Translations under genes and position numbers: made by a program | Notes under the pieces: model-generated | Told to the model about the DNA's origin: nothing | The model's database searches: none | What the model saw: the letters and a program-made list of their open reading frames with translations, nothing else | From: an uncultured Prevotellaceae bacterium | GTDB lineage: Bacteria; Bacteroidota; Bacteroidia; Bacteroidales; Bacteroidaceae | Assembly (NCBI GenBank): GCA_947166305.1 | Contig: CAMVDV010000007.1 | Location: 20,982-84,981 of the forward strand | Direction of reading: 5' to 3' | DNA: 64,000 nucleotides | Part shown: piece by piece, positions 28,901 to 37,932 of the stretch | How positions within the stretch are numbered: position 1 is the stretch's first letter | How the letters are laid out: each line of letters starts with the position of its first letter

Positions 28901-29334
28901 AGGAGGGTAAGCTCGACAAGGCCGAGAAGGTCGTGGCAAAGGCTGAGCAGGCCATCCCGTCGTTCGCCGTGCCTCACAGCTTCAGCAGCGGCTCTCTCGA
29001 CATGGCTCGCGTGTGGGCCACCCTCGGGAAGTACAAGGAGGCAGGCGACATCGCCTATCCCGTGGCACTTCAGGCCAAGGAATACCTCGACTGGTATGCC
29101 GCCTTGCCCGACAACATCCTGCGCATCAGCGAGAAGGACTGCTACTACTATCTCTACCAGATGCACTCGGCGCTGGGCATCCTGGAGAGCACTTCCAACC
29201 CCAAGACACAGGAACTCTCCAAACAGCTCGACCTCTACAACCAGCTCATCCAGGGACGTCTCTACGGAAGCGTCGGCATGAGTCAGGCTGAGCCCGAGGC
29301 CGAGGAGTATGAGGAGGACTCCGTGGAGGAGTGA
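25960..29334 (+). CDS. DUF2723 membrane protein (glycosyltransferase-like)
   Basis: MGWLTFAIAAYVYCSTVEPTASFWDCPEFITTAYKLEVGHPPGAPFFMLTANLF is the DUF2723 signature; about 11 TM segments then soluble C-terminus. Confidence 0.93.
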   Translation: MRHFRLIDNLMGWLTFAIAAYVYCSTVEPTASFWDCPEFITTAYKLEVGHPPGAPFFMLTANLFTQLVDDPTKVALMVNMMSALFSAACIMFLFWSISHLARKLVGKDGRVQTLAQLITVEASALTGALVYTFSDTFWFSAVEGEVYAYSSLFTAVVFWLMLKWEDHADEPGSDRWLILIAYLTGLSIGVHLLNLLCLPALVLIFYYRKVKNATTKGALLSLAGSGVLIAAVLYGIVPGIVKVGGWFELLFVNTLGMPFNTGVIVYIALLTGTVLWAIWETIRQESRIRMTVSFLLSVGMLGIPFYGYGWKSIACGIVVLALLFVALGWRKDGKHVVTARLMNTSLLCMLMIMIGYSSYAVIVIRSAANTPMDQNSPEDIFTLGTYLSREQYGDRPLLYGPAYTSQVLLKPDGNYCVPVSEQGAPVYQRKEKQTPDEPDRYELQRYKTDYVYQQNMLFPRMYSEAHAGAYESWMGGVKGTVKTYERCGEMVQIKTPTQLENLRFFLSYQVNFMYWRYFMWNFAGRQNDLQGNGEWEHGNWITGIPFLDNIRLGDQSKLPSELRENKGHNVFYCLPLLLGLIGILWQLFKNDGEERGEGEKQFGIVFFLFFMTGLAIVLYLNQTPMQPRERDYAYAGSFYAYSIWVGLGVAGIAYYLQKLLRNDTVCAALSCLCVLVPLQMAGQTWDDHDRSGRYTCRDFGRNYLESLPKGNFPIIYTNGDNDTFPLWYAQETEGFRTDARVCNLSYLQTDWYIDQMKRPAYDSPAVPIHWSRLQYVAGTREGVTVRPGTLERFIESFQGDPAELRQLLGDDPFDLRNIIDKWVLNENPDLRFIPTDSIVLTVDKEAVRRSGMMIAADSIPDKMHISLKGKRAVYKSEMMMYEMMAQCNWERPLYMAMTVGPENKATVQDFFVQEGLVYRITPFNTAKSGKNIDTEKMYENLMTRFAFGGIDKPGIYLDETVMRMCSTHRRIFSQLALRLVQEGKLDKAEKVVAKAEQAIPSFAVPHSFSSGSLDMARVWATLGKYKEAGDIAYPVALQAKEYLDWYAALPDNILRISEKDCYYYLYQMHSALGILESTSNPKTQELSKQLDLYNQLIQGRLYGSVGMSQAEPEAEEYEEDSVEE

Positions 29335-29349
29335 TAAAACCGGACTTCT

Positions 29350-29964
29350 GTGTTCATCGAGCAGCCTCCAAGACTATTCCGCTGGTTCTATCCCCACGCA
29401 CTGTGGAGGATAGAACCCGAGCGGCGGGCTGTCTATCTCACCTTCGACGACGGTCCCATCCCTGAGGCCACACCCTTCATCCTCGACGTGCTCGACCGTT
29501 TCGACGCAAAGGCCACCTTCTTCATGGTGGGCGACAACGCCGTGAAGTATCCACACTTGGTGGACGAGGTGAGAAGGAGGGGACATCGCATCGGCAACCA
29601 CACCTTCAACCACCTCTCGGGAGCACGTCACACGCCATGGACGTACCTCTCCAACGTGCTGAAGGCCAACGAAGTGCTCCACACCGACCTTTTCCGGCCA
29701 CCGCATGGATGGATAGGTATGGTGCAATACCGTGTGCTCCGATACTGCGGCCTGAAGGTGGTGATGTGGGACGTAGTGACGCGCGACTACAGCCGCCTGC
29801 TCACGGCCGACGACGTCGTGAACAATGTGAAGCGATACGCACGCCCTGGCAGCATCATCACGCTCCACGACTCGCTCAAGAGCATTGACAAGCTCAAACA
29901 TGCCTTGCCCGAGATTCTGGTATGGCTGAAGCAAGAAGGATATGAGCTCGGCATTATTGAATAG
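29350..29964 (+). CDS. Polysaccharide deacetylase (NodB-like)
   Basis: VYLTFDDGPIPEATPFILDVLDRFDAKATFFMVGDNAVKYP...HRIGNHTFNH. Confidence 0.92.
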   Translation: MFIEQPPRLFRWFYPHALWRIEPERRAVYLTFDDGPIPEATPFILDVLDRFDAKATFFMVGDNAVKYPHLVDEVRRRGHRIGNHTFNHLSGARHTPWTYLSNVLKANEVLHTDLFRPPHGWIGMVQYRVLRYCGLKVVMWDVVTRDYSRLLTADDVVNNVKRYARPGSIITLHDSLKSIDKLKHALPEILVWLKQEGYELGIIE

Positions 29965-30898
29965 CAACGCAGTCAAAGCCCAGGCCAAACGCTTGGGCTT
30001 TGTTGCATGTGGACTGGCTCCGGCAGAGCCCGTGGCTGAGCCTTTTGCCGCACACCTGCGGCGGTGGCTGAGCCTGGGCTACTGCGCCGACATGGACTAT
30101 ATGCGCCGCAACGTCGACAAGCGCCTGGACCCCAGGCTCCTCATGCCCGGCGTGCGCACCATCGTGAGCCTTGCCATGAACTTCATGCCTGCCCGCTTCC
30201 AGCCCGCCATCAGCCTTTATGCTCAGGGAAAAGACTACCACGACGTCCTGCGCGAACGTATGTTCCGCCTCATGGCCGACATGGGTCTGGAGGGACGCGC
30301 CTTCGTCGACACCGCCCCCGTGCTGGAGCGCTACTGGGCATGGCGCAGCGGAGTGGGCGTCATCGCCGGCCCCGGCGGCTTCATCAGCGTGCCGAACTGC
30401 GGACCGACCGTCTTCCTTGGAGAATTATTCCTGACGGAGGAGGCAGACAAGTATGATAGCCCCCTCCCCGCTCCCCCTTTGGGGGAGTGCCTCATTGCCG
30501 CTAAAAACACTTGCCAATTCAACGAGATTGAGGCACTCCCCCAAAGGGGGAGCGGGGAGGGGGCTTTTTGTCCTGCCCTCACCCCCGAGGGCCTCGATGC
30601 ACGACGGTGCATCAGCTATCAGACCATCGAGCACCGTGGGCCTTTGCCCGACGGGTTCCGACTGCACCAGACCTTCTACGGATGCGACCGCTGCCTGCGC
30701 GCCACGCCCGGATTTGCCGAGGCTAAACCCACTGAAGAGCCTGACTTCCAGCCAACTGACGCGCTCCTGGAGATGACGCCCGACGATTGGTTCTCGCTCA
30801 CGGTGGAGCAATATCGGAGCCTCTTCAAAGGCTCTGCCGTGAAGCGCGCCAAGTATGAAGGCCTCATGCGCAACATCGCGTGCTGGCTCAGAAAATAG
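29942..30898 (+). CDS. queG: Epoxyqueuosine reductase-like protein, Fe-S motifs degenerate
   Basis: GADMDYMRRNVDKRLDPR-type N-terminal half, LDARRCISYQTIEHRG, GSAVKRAKYEGLMRNIA. The CxxCxxCxxxCP motif is absent. Confidence 0.8.
   Translation: MSSALLNSNAVKAQAKRLGFVACGLAPAEPVAEPFAAHLRRWLSLGYCADMDYMRRNVDKRLDPRLLMPGVRTIVSLAMNFMPARFQPAISLYAQGKDYHDVLRERMFRLMADMGLEGRAFVDTAPVLERYWAWRSGVGVIAGPGGFISVPNCGPTVFLGELFLTEEADKYDSPLPAPPLGECLIAAKNTCQFNEIEALPQRGSGEGAFCPALTPEGLDARRCISYQTIEHRGPLPDGFRLHQTFYGCDRCLRATPGFAEAKPTEEPDFQPTDALLEMTPDDWFSLTVEQYRSLFKGSAVKRAKYEGLMRNIACWLRK
30458..30565. repeat. Palindromic element (37-bp perfect inverted repeat, 34-nt loop) inside queG
   Basis: Left arm agccccctccccgctccccctttgggggagtgcctca (30458-30494); exact reverse complement at 30529-30565. 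Confidence 0.95.
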
Positions 30899-30976
30899 AC
30901 TTTCTCCCCCTCGCGGCAGCGACATTTCGTTCCTTCTTATGGCTTGTTTCCACACACTCTGCACGGCTCTCCCACA

Positions 30977-31040
30977 CGTCGCAGCCGGAGATTGCAAACG
31001 TCGCAGCCGGAGATTGCAAACGTCGCAGCCTGCGTTTTTT
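30977..31040. repeat. 22-bp-period array, YCGCRNGCG family (3 units)
   Basis: CGTCGCAGCCGGAGATTGCAAA twice identical, then CGTCGCAGCCTGCGTTTTTT. Confidence 0.9.
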
Positions 31041-31092
31041 CACCCCGCTGCCGGTGGCAATCATTCGGCAGTGCAGTAGGCTCATTCTCTGG

Positions 31093-31295
31093 GTAAACCC
31101 AAATCGGTCATTAGAATTTTAGTCAGCGTGCATTTCTTCTTAGAGCAGGTTTTCGTCTTATGTAAGGGAGCAATGCGGGCATTGTGACCGCACATAAGGC
31201 GGAAAGATGCCAAGAAGAAATGTGCGAGGAATAAAATAGAAGTTCTTAGATTCATATCTTTGAGTCCTTCGTTCTAATGACCGATTTGGGGTAAA
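31093..31295. mobile_element. MITE-like element, 193 bp, 19-bp perfect terminal inverted repeats, 5-bp target duplication
   Basis: GTAAA | CCCAAATCGGTCATTAGAA ... TTCTAATGACCGATTTGGG | GTAAA; additional internal inverted complementarity. Confidence 0.7.
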
Positions 31296-31381
31296 GCAAT
31301 CCCCCATTCGAGCACCACGGGAGGACGTGTCAAAATACCAATATAGATACAATAAGACTTCCTCTCTCCACTCGTAGCACG

Positions 31382-32101
31382 TCAGCCCAATCCGATATGG
31401 CTGAGGAAGCGCCGGGAGTCGCAGTTCATGATGAGCCCTTCGGGGAACTCCGTCTCCTGCAGGAGCGGTCGGAGAAAGTCAAAATTCCCGATGGAATGGG
31501 AGAAATGTGCATCGCTCGAGAGGATGACGGGCACTTCGTATCGCTTGCAGAGGCGCAGGATTTCGAGGTTGTTGGCGCGTGCCGACAGCTTCTTCCGGAC
31601 GGGGTTGAGGCTGCTATTGTTGATTTCGAGCAGTGTGCCCGTGTCCTTCGCCGCCAGGACAATCGGTTCGAAGAGGAGGTCAGCGGTGCCGTCGCCCGGG
31701 TGAGAGATGATGTGTGTCCACGGATTGCGTATGGCGTTGATCATGCCCTGGGTGTTCTCTTCGATGCTACCCCCCTGCCAGCAGAGCGCATGGATGCCGG
31801 CGATGCGCACCTCGAGCAGCGGATAGATGGTCTCATCGAGGTCGAGTGTGCCCTTGGTGTCCAGTATGTTCAGCTCGGCACCAAGCAGCAGTCGGAGGCT
31901 TCCCCACTGCCTTGGCACCACATGGAGGTTGCGGAAATAGATGGGATGGCAGGTGCCTGGGATGCCCGGAGCGTGCTCCGTAATGCCCAGAACCTCAAGG
32001 TGTTTCTCCTGAGCCGCTGCCACCATCTCCTGCAGGGTGCTGAAGGCGTGACCGCTCATCACGGTGTGCGTGTGGACATCAAGTTTCGAGTCGTAATTCA
32101 T
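31382..32101 (-). CDS. PHP-domain phosphatase/hydrolase (YcdX-like)
   Basis: KLDVHTHTVMSGHAFSTLQEMVAAA, ITEHAPGIPGTCHPIYFRN, ISHPGDG. Confidence 0.9.
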   Translation of the reverse strand: MNYDSKLDVHTHTVMSGHAFSTLQEMVAAAQEKHLEVLGITEHAPGIPGTCHPIYFRNLHVVPRQWGSLRLLLGAELNILDTKGTLDLDETIYPLLEVRIAGIHALCWQGGSIEENTQGMINAIRNPWTHIISHPGDGTADLLFEPIVLAAKDTGTLLEINNSSLNPVRKKLSARANNLEILRLCKRYEVPVILSSDAHFSHSIGNFDFLRPLLQETEFPEGLIMNCDSRRFLSHIGLG

Positions 32102-32111
32102 AGTTCGCAGT

Positions 32112-33737
32112 TCATAATAAAAACGTGTCGGGCGTAAACTCGTCCGTAAAGGTGTGTCCCCCTAAAGGGGGTTGGGGGGTCTGTAGCGTGACACTATAGG
32201 CATGGAGCATGAGCCTCGCCGCGGGCTTCCCGTACAGGCGGTCGCCGACGATAGGGTTGCCCAGGCCAAGCGGATGGGCGCAGTGGACGCGCAGCTGATG
32301 CGTGCGGCCCGTCGTGGGACAAAGCTCCAAGAGTGCATGGCCCGCCCTGTTTTCCAGCACTCGATAATGTGTCTGTGCCGGCTTGCCGTGCACCTCGTCC
32401 ACCATCTGCCTCGGCCTGTCGTCGATGTCGGGCCGCAGGGGAAGGCTGATGTCGCCTTCCTCGCCGACAGGCATCGCCTTTTCGAGCAAGGCATAATACA
32501 CTTTGTGGATGCGCCTTTGCAGGAAGAGTTTTTGCAGTTCCCTGTACTTCTCCTCCGTCAATGCCACGAGCATCAAGCCGCTTGTGTCCATGTCGAGCCG
32601 ATGCGCCACGAGGGTAATTTTTGCCGATGGAATGGCGCTTTTTAGCACATCCTGCACGTTTGGCAAGTCCTCCTTGCCCGGCACGGACAGCATTCCTGCG
32701 GGCTTGCTCACCACGGCCAGTTCGCCGTCGTTATATATGATGTGGAGTCTGTCAGCCAACGCCTCTAGGTTTGCAAGCAAAGGGTTCGGCTCTACGTTGA
32801 GTCCGCCAAGCATGTGGCGCAAGATAGGACGGCACTTGCTGTGGCAGGCGGGGTAGTAGTGACCGTCAAGCCTTACCTCTCCTGCCGGTGACTCACCGAC
32901 CCAAAACTCGGCCATGCACAAGGGTTGCAGGCCTTCGCTGTAGGCCGCCTGCAACAATCGCGGTGCACAACACTCTCCAGCCCCCGAGGGTGGAACGTCC
33001 GGCGCAAACAGTTCGGGCAAAGACTTCACTTCGCCCCGGGCATTGAGGAACGCAAACTGACGGAACAACCACTGCTGCAAGGACTTACTGCGCTCTTGCC
33101 GTTCCTTCTGCAGGCTCGCGATTTCTTCCTGCACGGCTCGCAGCGATGACTCATCATCAACGATGCGTTGCTCCCAAGCCTGCTTAATCCGACGGAACTC
33201 GGCCTTCTCATATTGGCTCTGACGGACAAGGTTTTCCTCCTCGTCCGCTTCAATGGCGACAGACTTCCTGCGCCGTGCATCGCGCTCAGCCTTGTGGCGT
33301 TGCATCATTTGCTTGTAGGCGGCAAGCTCCTCGGCCATCTTTTCGCGCAGAGGACTCGGCCGGTGTTTGGCTTCAAGCAATGCGATTCGACGATTGATGG
33401 CACTGATGGCGGCCTCTTCCTCTTGGAAATAACAGCCCGGAGCCATGAGGTCGAAGACAGGCGGGACGAAGTATTCGTGCTGTGTCCGTGCGTCGAGTGT
33501 GCCGGAGAAAGCAGCAAAAAAGCCCATTCCATCGCGTTTTTTTACCACAAGCACACCGAACATTTTGCCTTTACGAAGCTCTTCGTGCCACTCCACGCGC
33601 TGCTTCAGATAGCGACGCACCTCGTCGGCCGCAGCCACACAAAGCGGGTGAGGCTCGTAGCAGAAAGGGTAAGTGAACTGCTCCGGCGCAGGGATTCCGG
33701 CGACGGAGGCTGGGAGAGGATGCAACGTCACAGCCAT
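32112..33737 (-). CDS. RluA-family pseudouridine synthase with N-terminal extension
   Basis: LAVVSKPAGMLSVPGKEDLPNVQDVL, LVAHRLDMDTSGLMLVALTEEKYRELQKLF, TGRTHQLRVHCAHPLGLGNPIVGDRLYG. Confidence 0.92.
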   Translation of the reverse strand: MAVTLHPLPASVAGIPAPEQFTYPFCYEPHPLCVAAADEVRRYLKQRVEWHEELRKGKMFGVLVVKKRDGMGFFAAFSGTLDARTQHEYFVPPVFDLMAPGCYFQEEEAAISAINRRIALLEAKHRPSPLREKMAEELAAYKQMMQRHKAERDARRRKSVAIEADEEENLVRQSQYEKAEFRRIKQAWEQRIVDDESSLRAVQEEIASLQKERQERSKSLQQWLFRQFAFLNARGEVKSLPELFAPDVPPSGAGECCAPRLLQAAYSEGLQPLCMAEFWVGESPAGEVRLDGHYYPACHSKCRPILRHMLGGLNVEPNPLLANLEALADRLHIIYNDGELAVVSKPAGMLSVPGKEDLPNVQDVLKSAIPSAKITLVAHRLDMDTSGLMLVALTEEKYRELQKLFLQRRIHKVYYALLEKAMPVGEEGDISLPLRPDIDDRPRQMVDEVHGKPAQTHYRVLENRAGHALLELCPTTGRTHQLRVHCAHPLGLGNPIVGDRLYGKPAARLMLHAYSVTLQTPQPPLGGHTFTDEFTPDTFLL

Positions 33738-34285
33738 AGCACGCCCTCCGGCCCTTCGTTGAAGAGCAAATCGACGATGCTGAGATCACGTAAGAAGCCG
33801 TGACGCGAGGCAAACATCTGGTAGTAAGGAGTCGTCTCCCCGCTGCTTGAACTCAAAAGGGGAGCGCCTTCAAAAGCAACGGTCCGTGCGACGGGCTTCT
33901 TTATGTCAAGCAACGAAGCGACCAGAGCCATGAGGTCTTCGTTGAAATCGGCAAGGAATTCCCACTTCTTTTCATAGAACGGGGCGAAATCATCTGCGTA
34001 GTATTCGAAGAAAGGCGACTGCCTGTAACTGCTCACGAAAGCAGTCCAGTGCTGATGACGCCAGTTGCCATGATCGCTGATGCGCACGTCTTTCATCATC
34101 GTCTTACCTTCCGTCTTCACCACAGGAACGGTGAGAGCGAGCGCACCTTGTGGGCTGTCGATCCAACAACGGTTGCGAAGCGTCTGTTTCGCAAAGTGGT
34201 CGCAGACCTCGAGGCGCACTTCGTCGGCACGATTGTAGGCCTGATAGTGCGAGACAGGCGCAAGGTAACAGCAAGGCAAGACCAC
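33728..34285 (-). CDS. WbqC family protein
   Basis: CCYLAPVSHYQAYNRADEVRLEVCDHFAKQTLRNRCWIDSPQGALALTVPV. Confidence 0.88.
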   Translation of the reverse strand: MVLPCCYLAPVSHYQAYNRADEVRLEVCDHFAKQTLRNRCWIDSPQGALALTVPVVKTEGKTMMKDVRISDHGNWRHQHWTAFVSSYRQSPFFEYYADDFAPFYEKKWEFLADFNEDLMALVASLLDIKKPVARTVAFEGAPLLSSSSGETTPYYQMFASRHGFLRDLSIVDLLFNEGPEGVLWL

Positions 34286-34297
34286 GGCGAAGGGCCT

Positions 34298-35737
34298 TTA
34301 CTTGATGTTATCCACGAGGGAGAAGATGCGGTTCCAACGGATGTGATGTCCACTGAACCAAGGACGATCCACGTCTGTGCTGAGCCAAATAAAGATAGGT
34401 TTGCCCACGATGTGGTCTTCTGGAACGAAGCCCCAATAGCGAGAGTCGGCCGAGCAGTGACGATTGTCGCCCTGCATCCAGTAATAATCCATCTTGAAAG
34501 TATATTCCGTGGCCTTCTTACCATTTATATATATGTCGCCCTCGGGCGTGACGCGGAGGTCGTTGCCCTCGTAGACGCGGATGGGACGTTCGTAGATGGC
34601 GATGTTTTCCATGCTGAGCTTGATGCTTTCGCCCTTCTTAGGAATCCAAATCGGTCCGTAGTTGTCCTGCGTCCAGCCTGTGTAGGCATTCTGCGGATAA
34701 AGGCTCTCGGTGTCGTTGTTGACAACAGGCGTGATGCTGGCGACGTAGGGTTCAAGGCCTTTCCTTGCCTCCTCGGTGAGAGGAATGTTGCCAGACTGAT
34801 ACATGTCCTGCACATCCTTCATGCTCAGTCCGAGCTTGTAGATGAGTTCTTCCGGCAGGTAGCTGGAGTTCATCTCGACGTGATAGTTGAACTGCACATT
34901 CTTGGGGGCAGGGTTCTCCTTGCCGTCAAGATAGATGACTTTGTTGCGAATCTCGAGCGTTTGTCCTGGCAAGCCGACGCAACGCTTCACATAGTTCTCA
35001 CGGCGGTCAACGGGACGCCAGCCGATTTCTCCAAACTCCTGAGGCGAAAGACGTATGTACTGACGCCCGAGTTCATAGAGCATACTGTAGTATTTACGTT
35101 GCTCGGCAGTCGTCATCTCCTTAGGATTGGCGTATGTTCCCGTCTGCTGGTGGTAGAGTTGTGCGCCGATGCCGTAGCAAAGAGCGTAGTATTCGGTCTG
35201 ATACCTCACGTTGGAAACGATGCTGTCGCCAGCAGGGTAGTTGAAGACGACGATGTCGTTGAGCCCGACAGGCTTAGGCGTGACGCGTTTGTACTCCCAT
35301 TGTGGCCACTCGATGTAGCTCTTTCCTCCGAAGGGAAGGGTGTGCTGGCACATCGGCATGTGCAGAGGTGTCTGCGGAACTCTGGGGCCGTAGCTCATTT
35401 TGCTCACAAGGAGATAGTCGCCCACGAGCAGGCTTTTCTCCAACGAGCTTGAGGGAATCGTGTAGTTCTGAAAGAAGTAGATGTTGACGAAATAGACGGC
35501 AACGAGTGCGAAGACGATGGCGTCCACCCAGCTCATCACGGTCTTGACGATGGGGTTCTCTGCTTCTTTCCACCAAGTCCACGGGATGCGGCGCGTGACG
35601 TAGGCGTCGAAGATGAACGGAACTGCGATGATTCCCCACCAGGCGTCCACCCAGTAGAGGAAGACGATGAAGAGGACAATAAAGATGATGGCCTTGGCCC
35701 AGTCTTTTTTTGTTGCTTGATATTTCTTTTTTTCCAT
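34298..35737 (-). CDS. lepB: Signal peptidase I
   Basis: YTIPSSSLEKSLLVGDYLLVSKMSYGPR, YVKRCVGLPGQTLEI, GDNRHCSADSRYWGFVPEDHIVGKP. Confidence 0.95.
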   Translation of the reverse strand: MEKKKYQATKKDWAKAIIFIVLFIVFLYWVDAWWGIIAVPFIFDAYVTRRIPWTWWKEAENPIVKTVMSWVDAIVFALVAVYFVNIYFFQNYTIPSSSLEKSLLVGDYLLVSKMSYGPRVPQTPLHMPMCQHTLPFGGKSYIEWPQWEYKRVTPKPVGLNDIVVFNYPAGDSIVSNVRYQTEYYALCYGIGAQLYHQQTGTYANPKEMTTAEQRKYYSMLYELGRQYIRLSPQEFGEIGWRPVDRRENYVKRCVGLPGQTLEIRNKVIYLDGKENPAPKNVQFNYHVEMNSSYLPEELIYKLGLSMKDVQDMYQSGNIPLTEEARKGLEPYVASITPVVNNDTESLYPQNAYTGWTQDNYGPIWIPKKGESIKLSMENIAIYERPIRVYEGNDLRVTPEGDIYINGKKATEYTFKMDYYWMQGDNRHCSADSRYWGFVPEDHIVGKPIFIWLSTDVDRPWFSGHHIRWNRIFSLVDNIK

Positions 35738-35762
35738 TGCTTAGTGCGGGTTGTTGGAGGGA

Positions 35763-35807
35763 TGGGAGTTATGGGAATTATGGGAATAATGGGAGTTATG
35801 GGAGGGG
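35763..35807. repeat. 9-bp tandem array ATGGGARTT (5 units)
   Basis: atgggagtt atgggaatt atgggaata atgggagtt atgggaggg. Confidence 0.9.
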
Positions 35808-35812
35808 GAGAC

Positions 35813-36529
35813 TCAGAACTTGAACAGGTCGTCCATGGTGAGCAGGCCTGTGTGGTCCTTGGTATATTCAGCGGCGAGGACTGCTCCCATCGCGAAGCCT
35901 CGGCGGCCATGAGCGTCGTGGGTGATGCGAATCATGTCCTCGGGCGAGTCGTAGGTAATGGTGTGAATGCCGGGGACCTCCGTCTGGCGGATGTCGTCGA
36001 TGCGGAGCACGCCGGGTTTTGTCTCGTGGAGTCCCCAACGTTCCTTGCGGTCGATGTTCGCCACTATCTGTTCTGCCAGCGTGATGGCCGTGCCCGAGGG
36101 GGCGTCGAGCTTGTGGACGTGGTGCGTCTCTACGAGGTTGACGTCGTACTGCTCAAAGCGGTTCATGATCTTGGCCAAGTAGGCATTGACGGCCGAGAAG
36201 ATGGCGACGCCCACACTGAAGTTGCTGGACCAGAAGAGCGTCTTGCCTCCGTCGGTGCAAGCCTTGCAGACATCGGCCTCGTGGTCCTTTTTCCATCCGG
36301 TGCTTCCGCTGACCACCTTGACGCCTGCTGCCCAGGCTTTGAGGAAATTGTCGTAGGCAGTCCAGGGCGTTGTGAACTCGATGGCGACGTCTGCACTGGC
36401 AAAGGCGGGGCTATCGAAGTCTTGCTGATTGTCAACGTCGATGGTGCAGACGATCTCATGTCCGCGCTGCAGGGCTATTTCTTCTATCATACGGCCCATC
36501 TTGCCGTAGCCTATGAGTGCTATTTTCAT
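35813..36529 (-). CDS. dapB: 4-hydroxy-tetrahydrodipicolinate reductase
   Basis: MKIALIGYGKMGRMIEEIA, NFSVGVAIFSAVN, ETHHVHKLDAPSGTAI. Confidence 0.95.
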   Translation of the reverse strand: MKIALIGYGKMGRMIEEIALQRGHEIVCTIDVDNQQDFDSPAFASADVAIEFTTPWTAYDNFLKAWAAGVKVVSGSTGWKKDHEADVCKACTDGGKTLFWSSNFSVGVAIFSAVNAYLAKIMNRFEQYDVNLVETHHVHKLDAPSGTAITLAEQIVANIDRKERWGLHETKPGVLRIDDIRQTEVPGIHTITYDSPEDMIRITHDAHGRRGFAMGAVLAAEYTKDHTGLLTMDDLFKF

Positions 36530-36623
36530 ACGTTATCTGATATTTTTCCTGCAAAAGTACGGCTTTTCGTGCAATTTTATGTACTTTTGTTTCACAAAAT
36601 AAGTTAACAAGGCTAAAATACGC

Positions 36624-37847
36624 ATGGAAAGGCTGCTACACTATGTGTGGAAGCACAAGATATTGCCTCTGAAGCCACTCCTGACGGAAGACGGGCAGGA
36701 AGTCGAGGTCATCGACCCTGGCTTGCACAACAGAAACCAGGGACCAGACTTTTTCAATGCCAAGATAAAGCTCGGTCCGACGATGTGGGCGGGCAATGTG
36801 GAGGTGCATCTACGCTCGTCGGACTGGTACAGACACCACCATGAGACGGACGAGGCCTACAACAGCGTGGTCCTTCACGTCGTGGGAGAAGTGGACGCGG
36901 AGGTGGTGACGCAGGACGGCAAGACGCTGCCGCAGCTCCGCCTCGACGTGCCCGACGACATCCGCCTGCGCTATGAGGAGCTTTGCCGCACGGAGGATTA
37001 TCCGCGATGCCACACGGTCATCCCGACGATTCCGCCCTTGAAGGCCCATCAGTGGATGGACGCTTTGCTCGTGGAGAGGCTGAAGGAGCGGTCGGAGAAG
37101 GTGGCGGAGCGCGTGGAGCGTACAGGCGGCGACTGGGAGCGCGCCACGTTCGTCACGCTGAGCCGCAGCTTCGGGTTCGGTCTCAACGGCGATGCTTTCG
37201 AGCGTTGGGCCATGCGCATCCCGCTCTCGGCGGCTGGAAAGCATCGCGACGACCTGCTACAGGTGACGGCCCTCTTCCTCGGCATGGCCGGCCTCATCGA
37301 CAAAGCCGGAGGCTCCGACGACAGCCAGCGAACGGAGCGACTGCGGCAGGAGTTTGCCTTCCTCCAGCACAAGTTCGGCCTCACCGACACGATGCAGCAG
37401 TCCGACTGGAGCTTCCTTCGCACCCGCCCTGGCAATTTCCCGTCCCTTCGCATCGTGCAGATGGCCGAACTCTACCACTCGGGAAGGGCACAGATGAGCC
37501 GCCTCGTGGAGGCGAAGAACGTGGAGGAACTGCACACCTGCCTGCAGGTGAGGGGCATGACGGCAGCAAGCCGACGCCTGCTCATCATCAACACGGTGGT
37601 GCCCCTGCTGTTCGCCTACGGACGTCATGCCAGCCGCGAGGACATCTGCCAGCGCGCCATCCGGCTGCTCGAGACGTTGCCCGCCGAGAACAACTACATC
37701 ATGCGGCAGTGGCACGAATGCGGACTTACGGCCCTCACGGCTGCCGACAGCCAGGCTCTGCTACAGCTCAAACGACAGTATTGCGACCGGACGGACTGCC
37801 TCCGATGCCGCTTCGGATACGAATACCTCAAGGCCAGCCGGCAATGA
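36624..37847 (+). CDS. DUF2851 family protein
   Basis: ERLLHYVWKHKILPLKPLLTEDGQEVEVIDPGLHNRNQGPDFFNAKIKLG. Confidence 0.9.
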   Translation: MERLLHYVWKHKILPLKPLLTEDGQEVEVIDPGLHNRNQGPDFFNAKIKLGPTMWAGNVEVHLRSSDWYRHHHETDEAYNSVVLHVVGEVDAEVVTQDGKTLPQLRLDVPDDIRLRYEELCRTEDYPRCHTVIPTIPPLKAHQWMDALLVERLKERSEKVAERVERTGGDWERATFVTLSRSFGFGLNGDAFERWAMRIPLSAAGKHRDDLLQVTALFLGMAGLIDKAGGSDDSQRTERLRQEFAFLQHKFGLTDTMQQSDWSFLRTRPGNFPSLRIVQMAELYHSGRAQMSRLVEAKNVEELHTCLQVRGMTAASRRLLIINTVVPLLFAYGRHASREDICQRAIRLLETLPAENNYIMRQWHECGLTALTAADSQALLQLKRQYCDRTDCLRCRFGYEYLKASRQ

Positions 37848-37932
37848 CCCGACGAGGCAGCCGCCAACGCCGCAGGCGACGGCGGGAAATGAAAAAATGA
37901 AGAAATGAAATAATGAAGGCGGGGGCCGAAAA

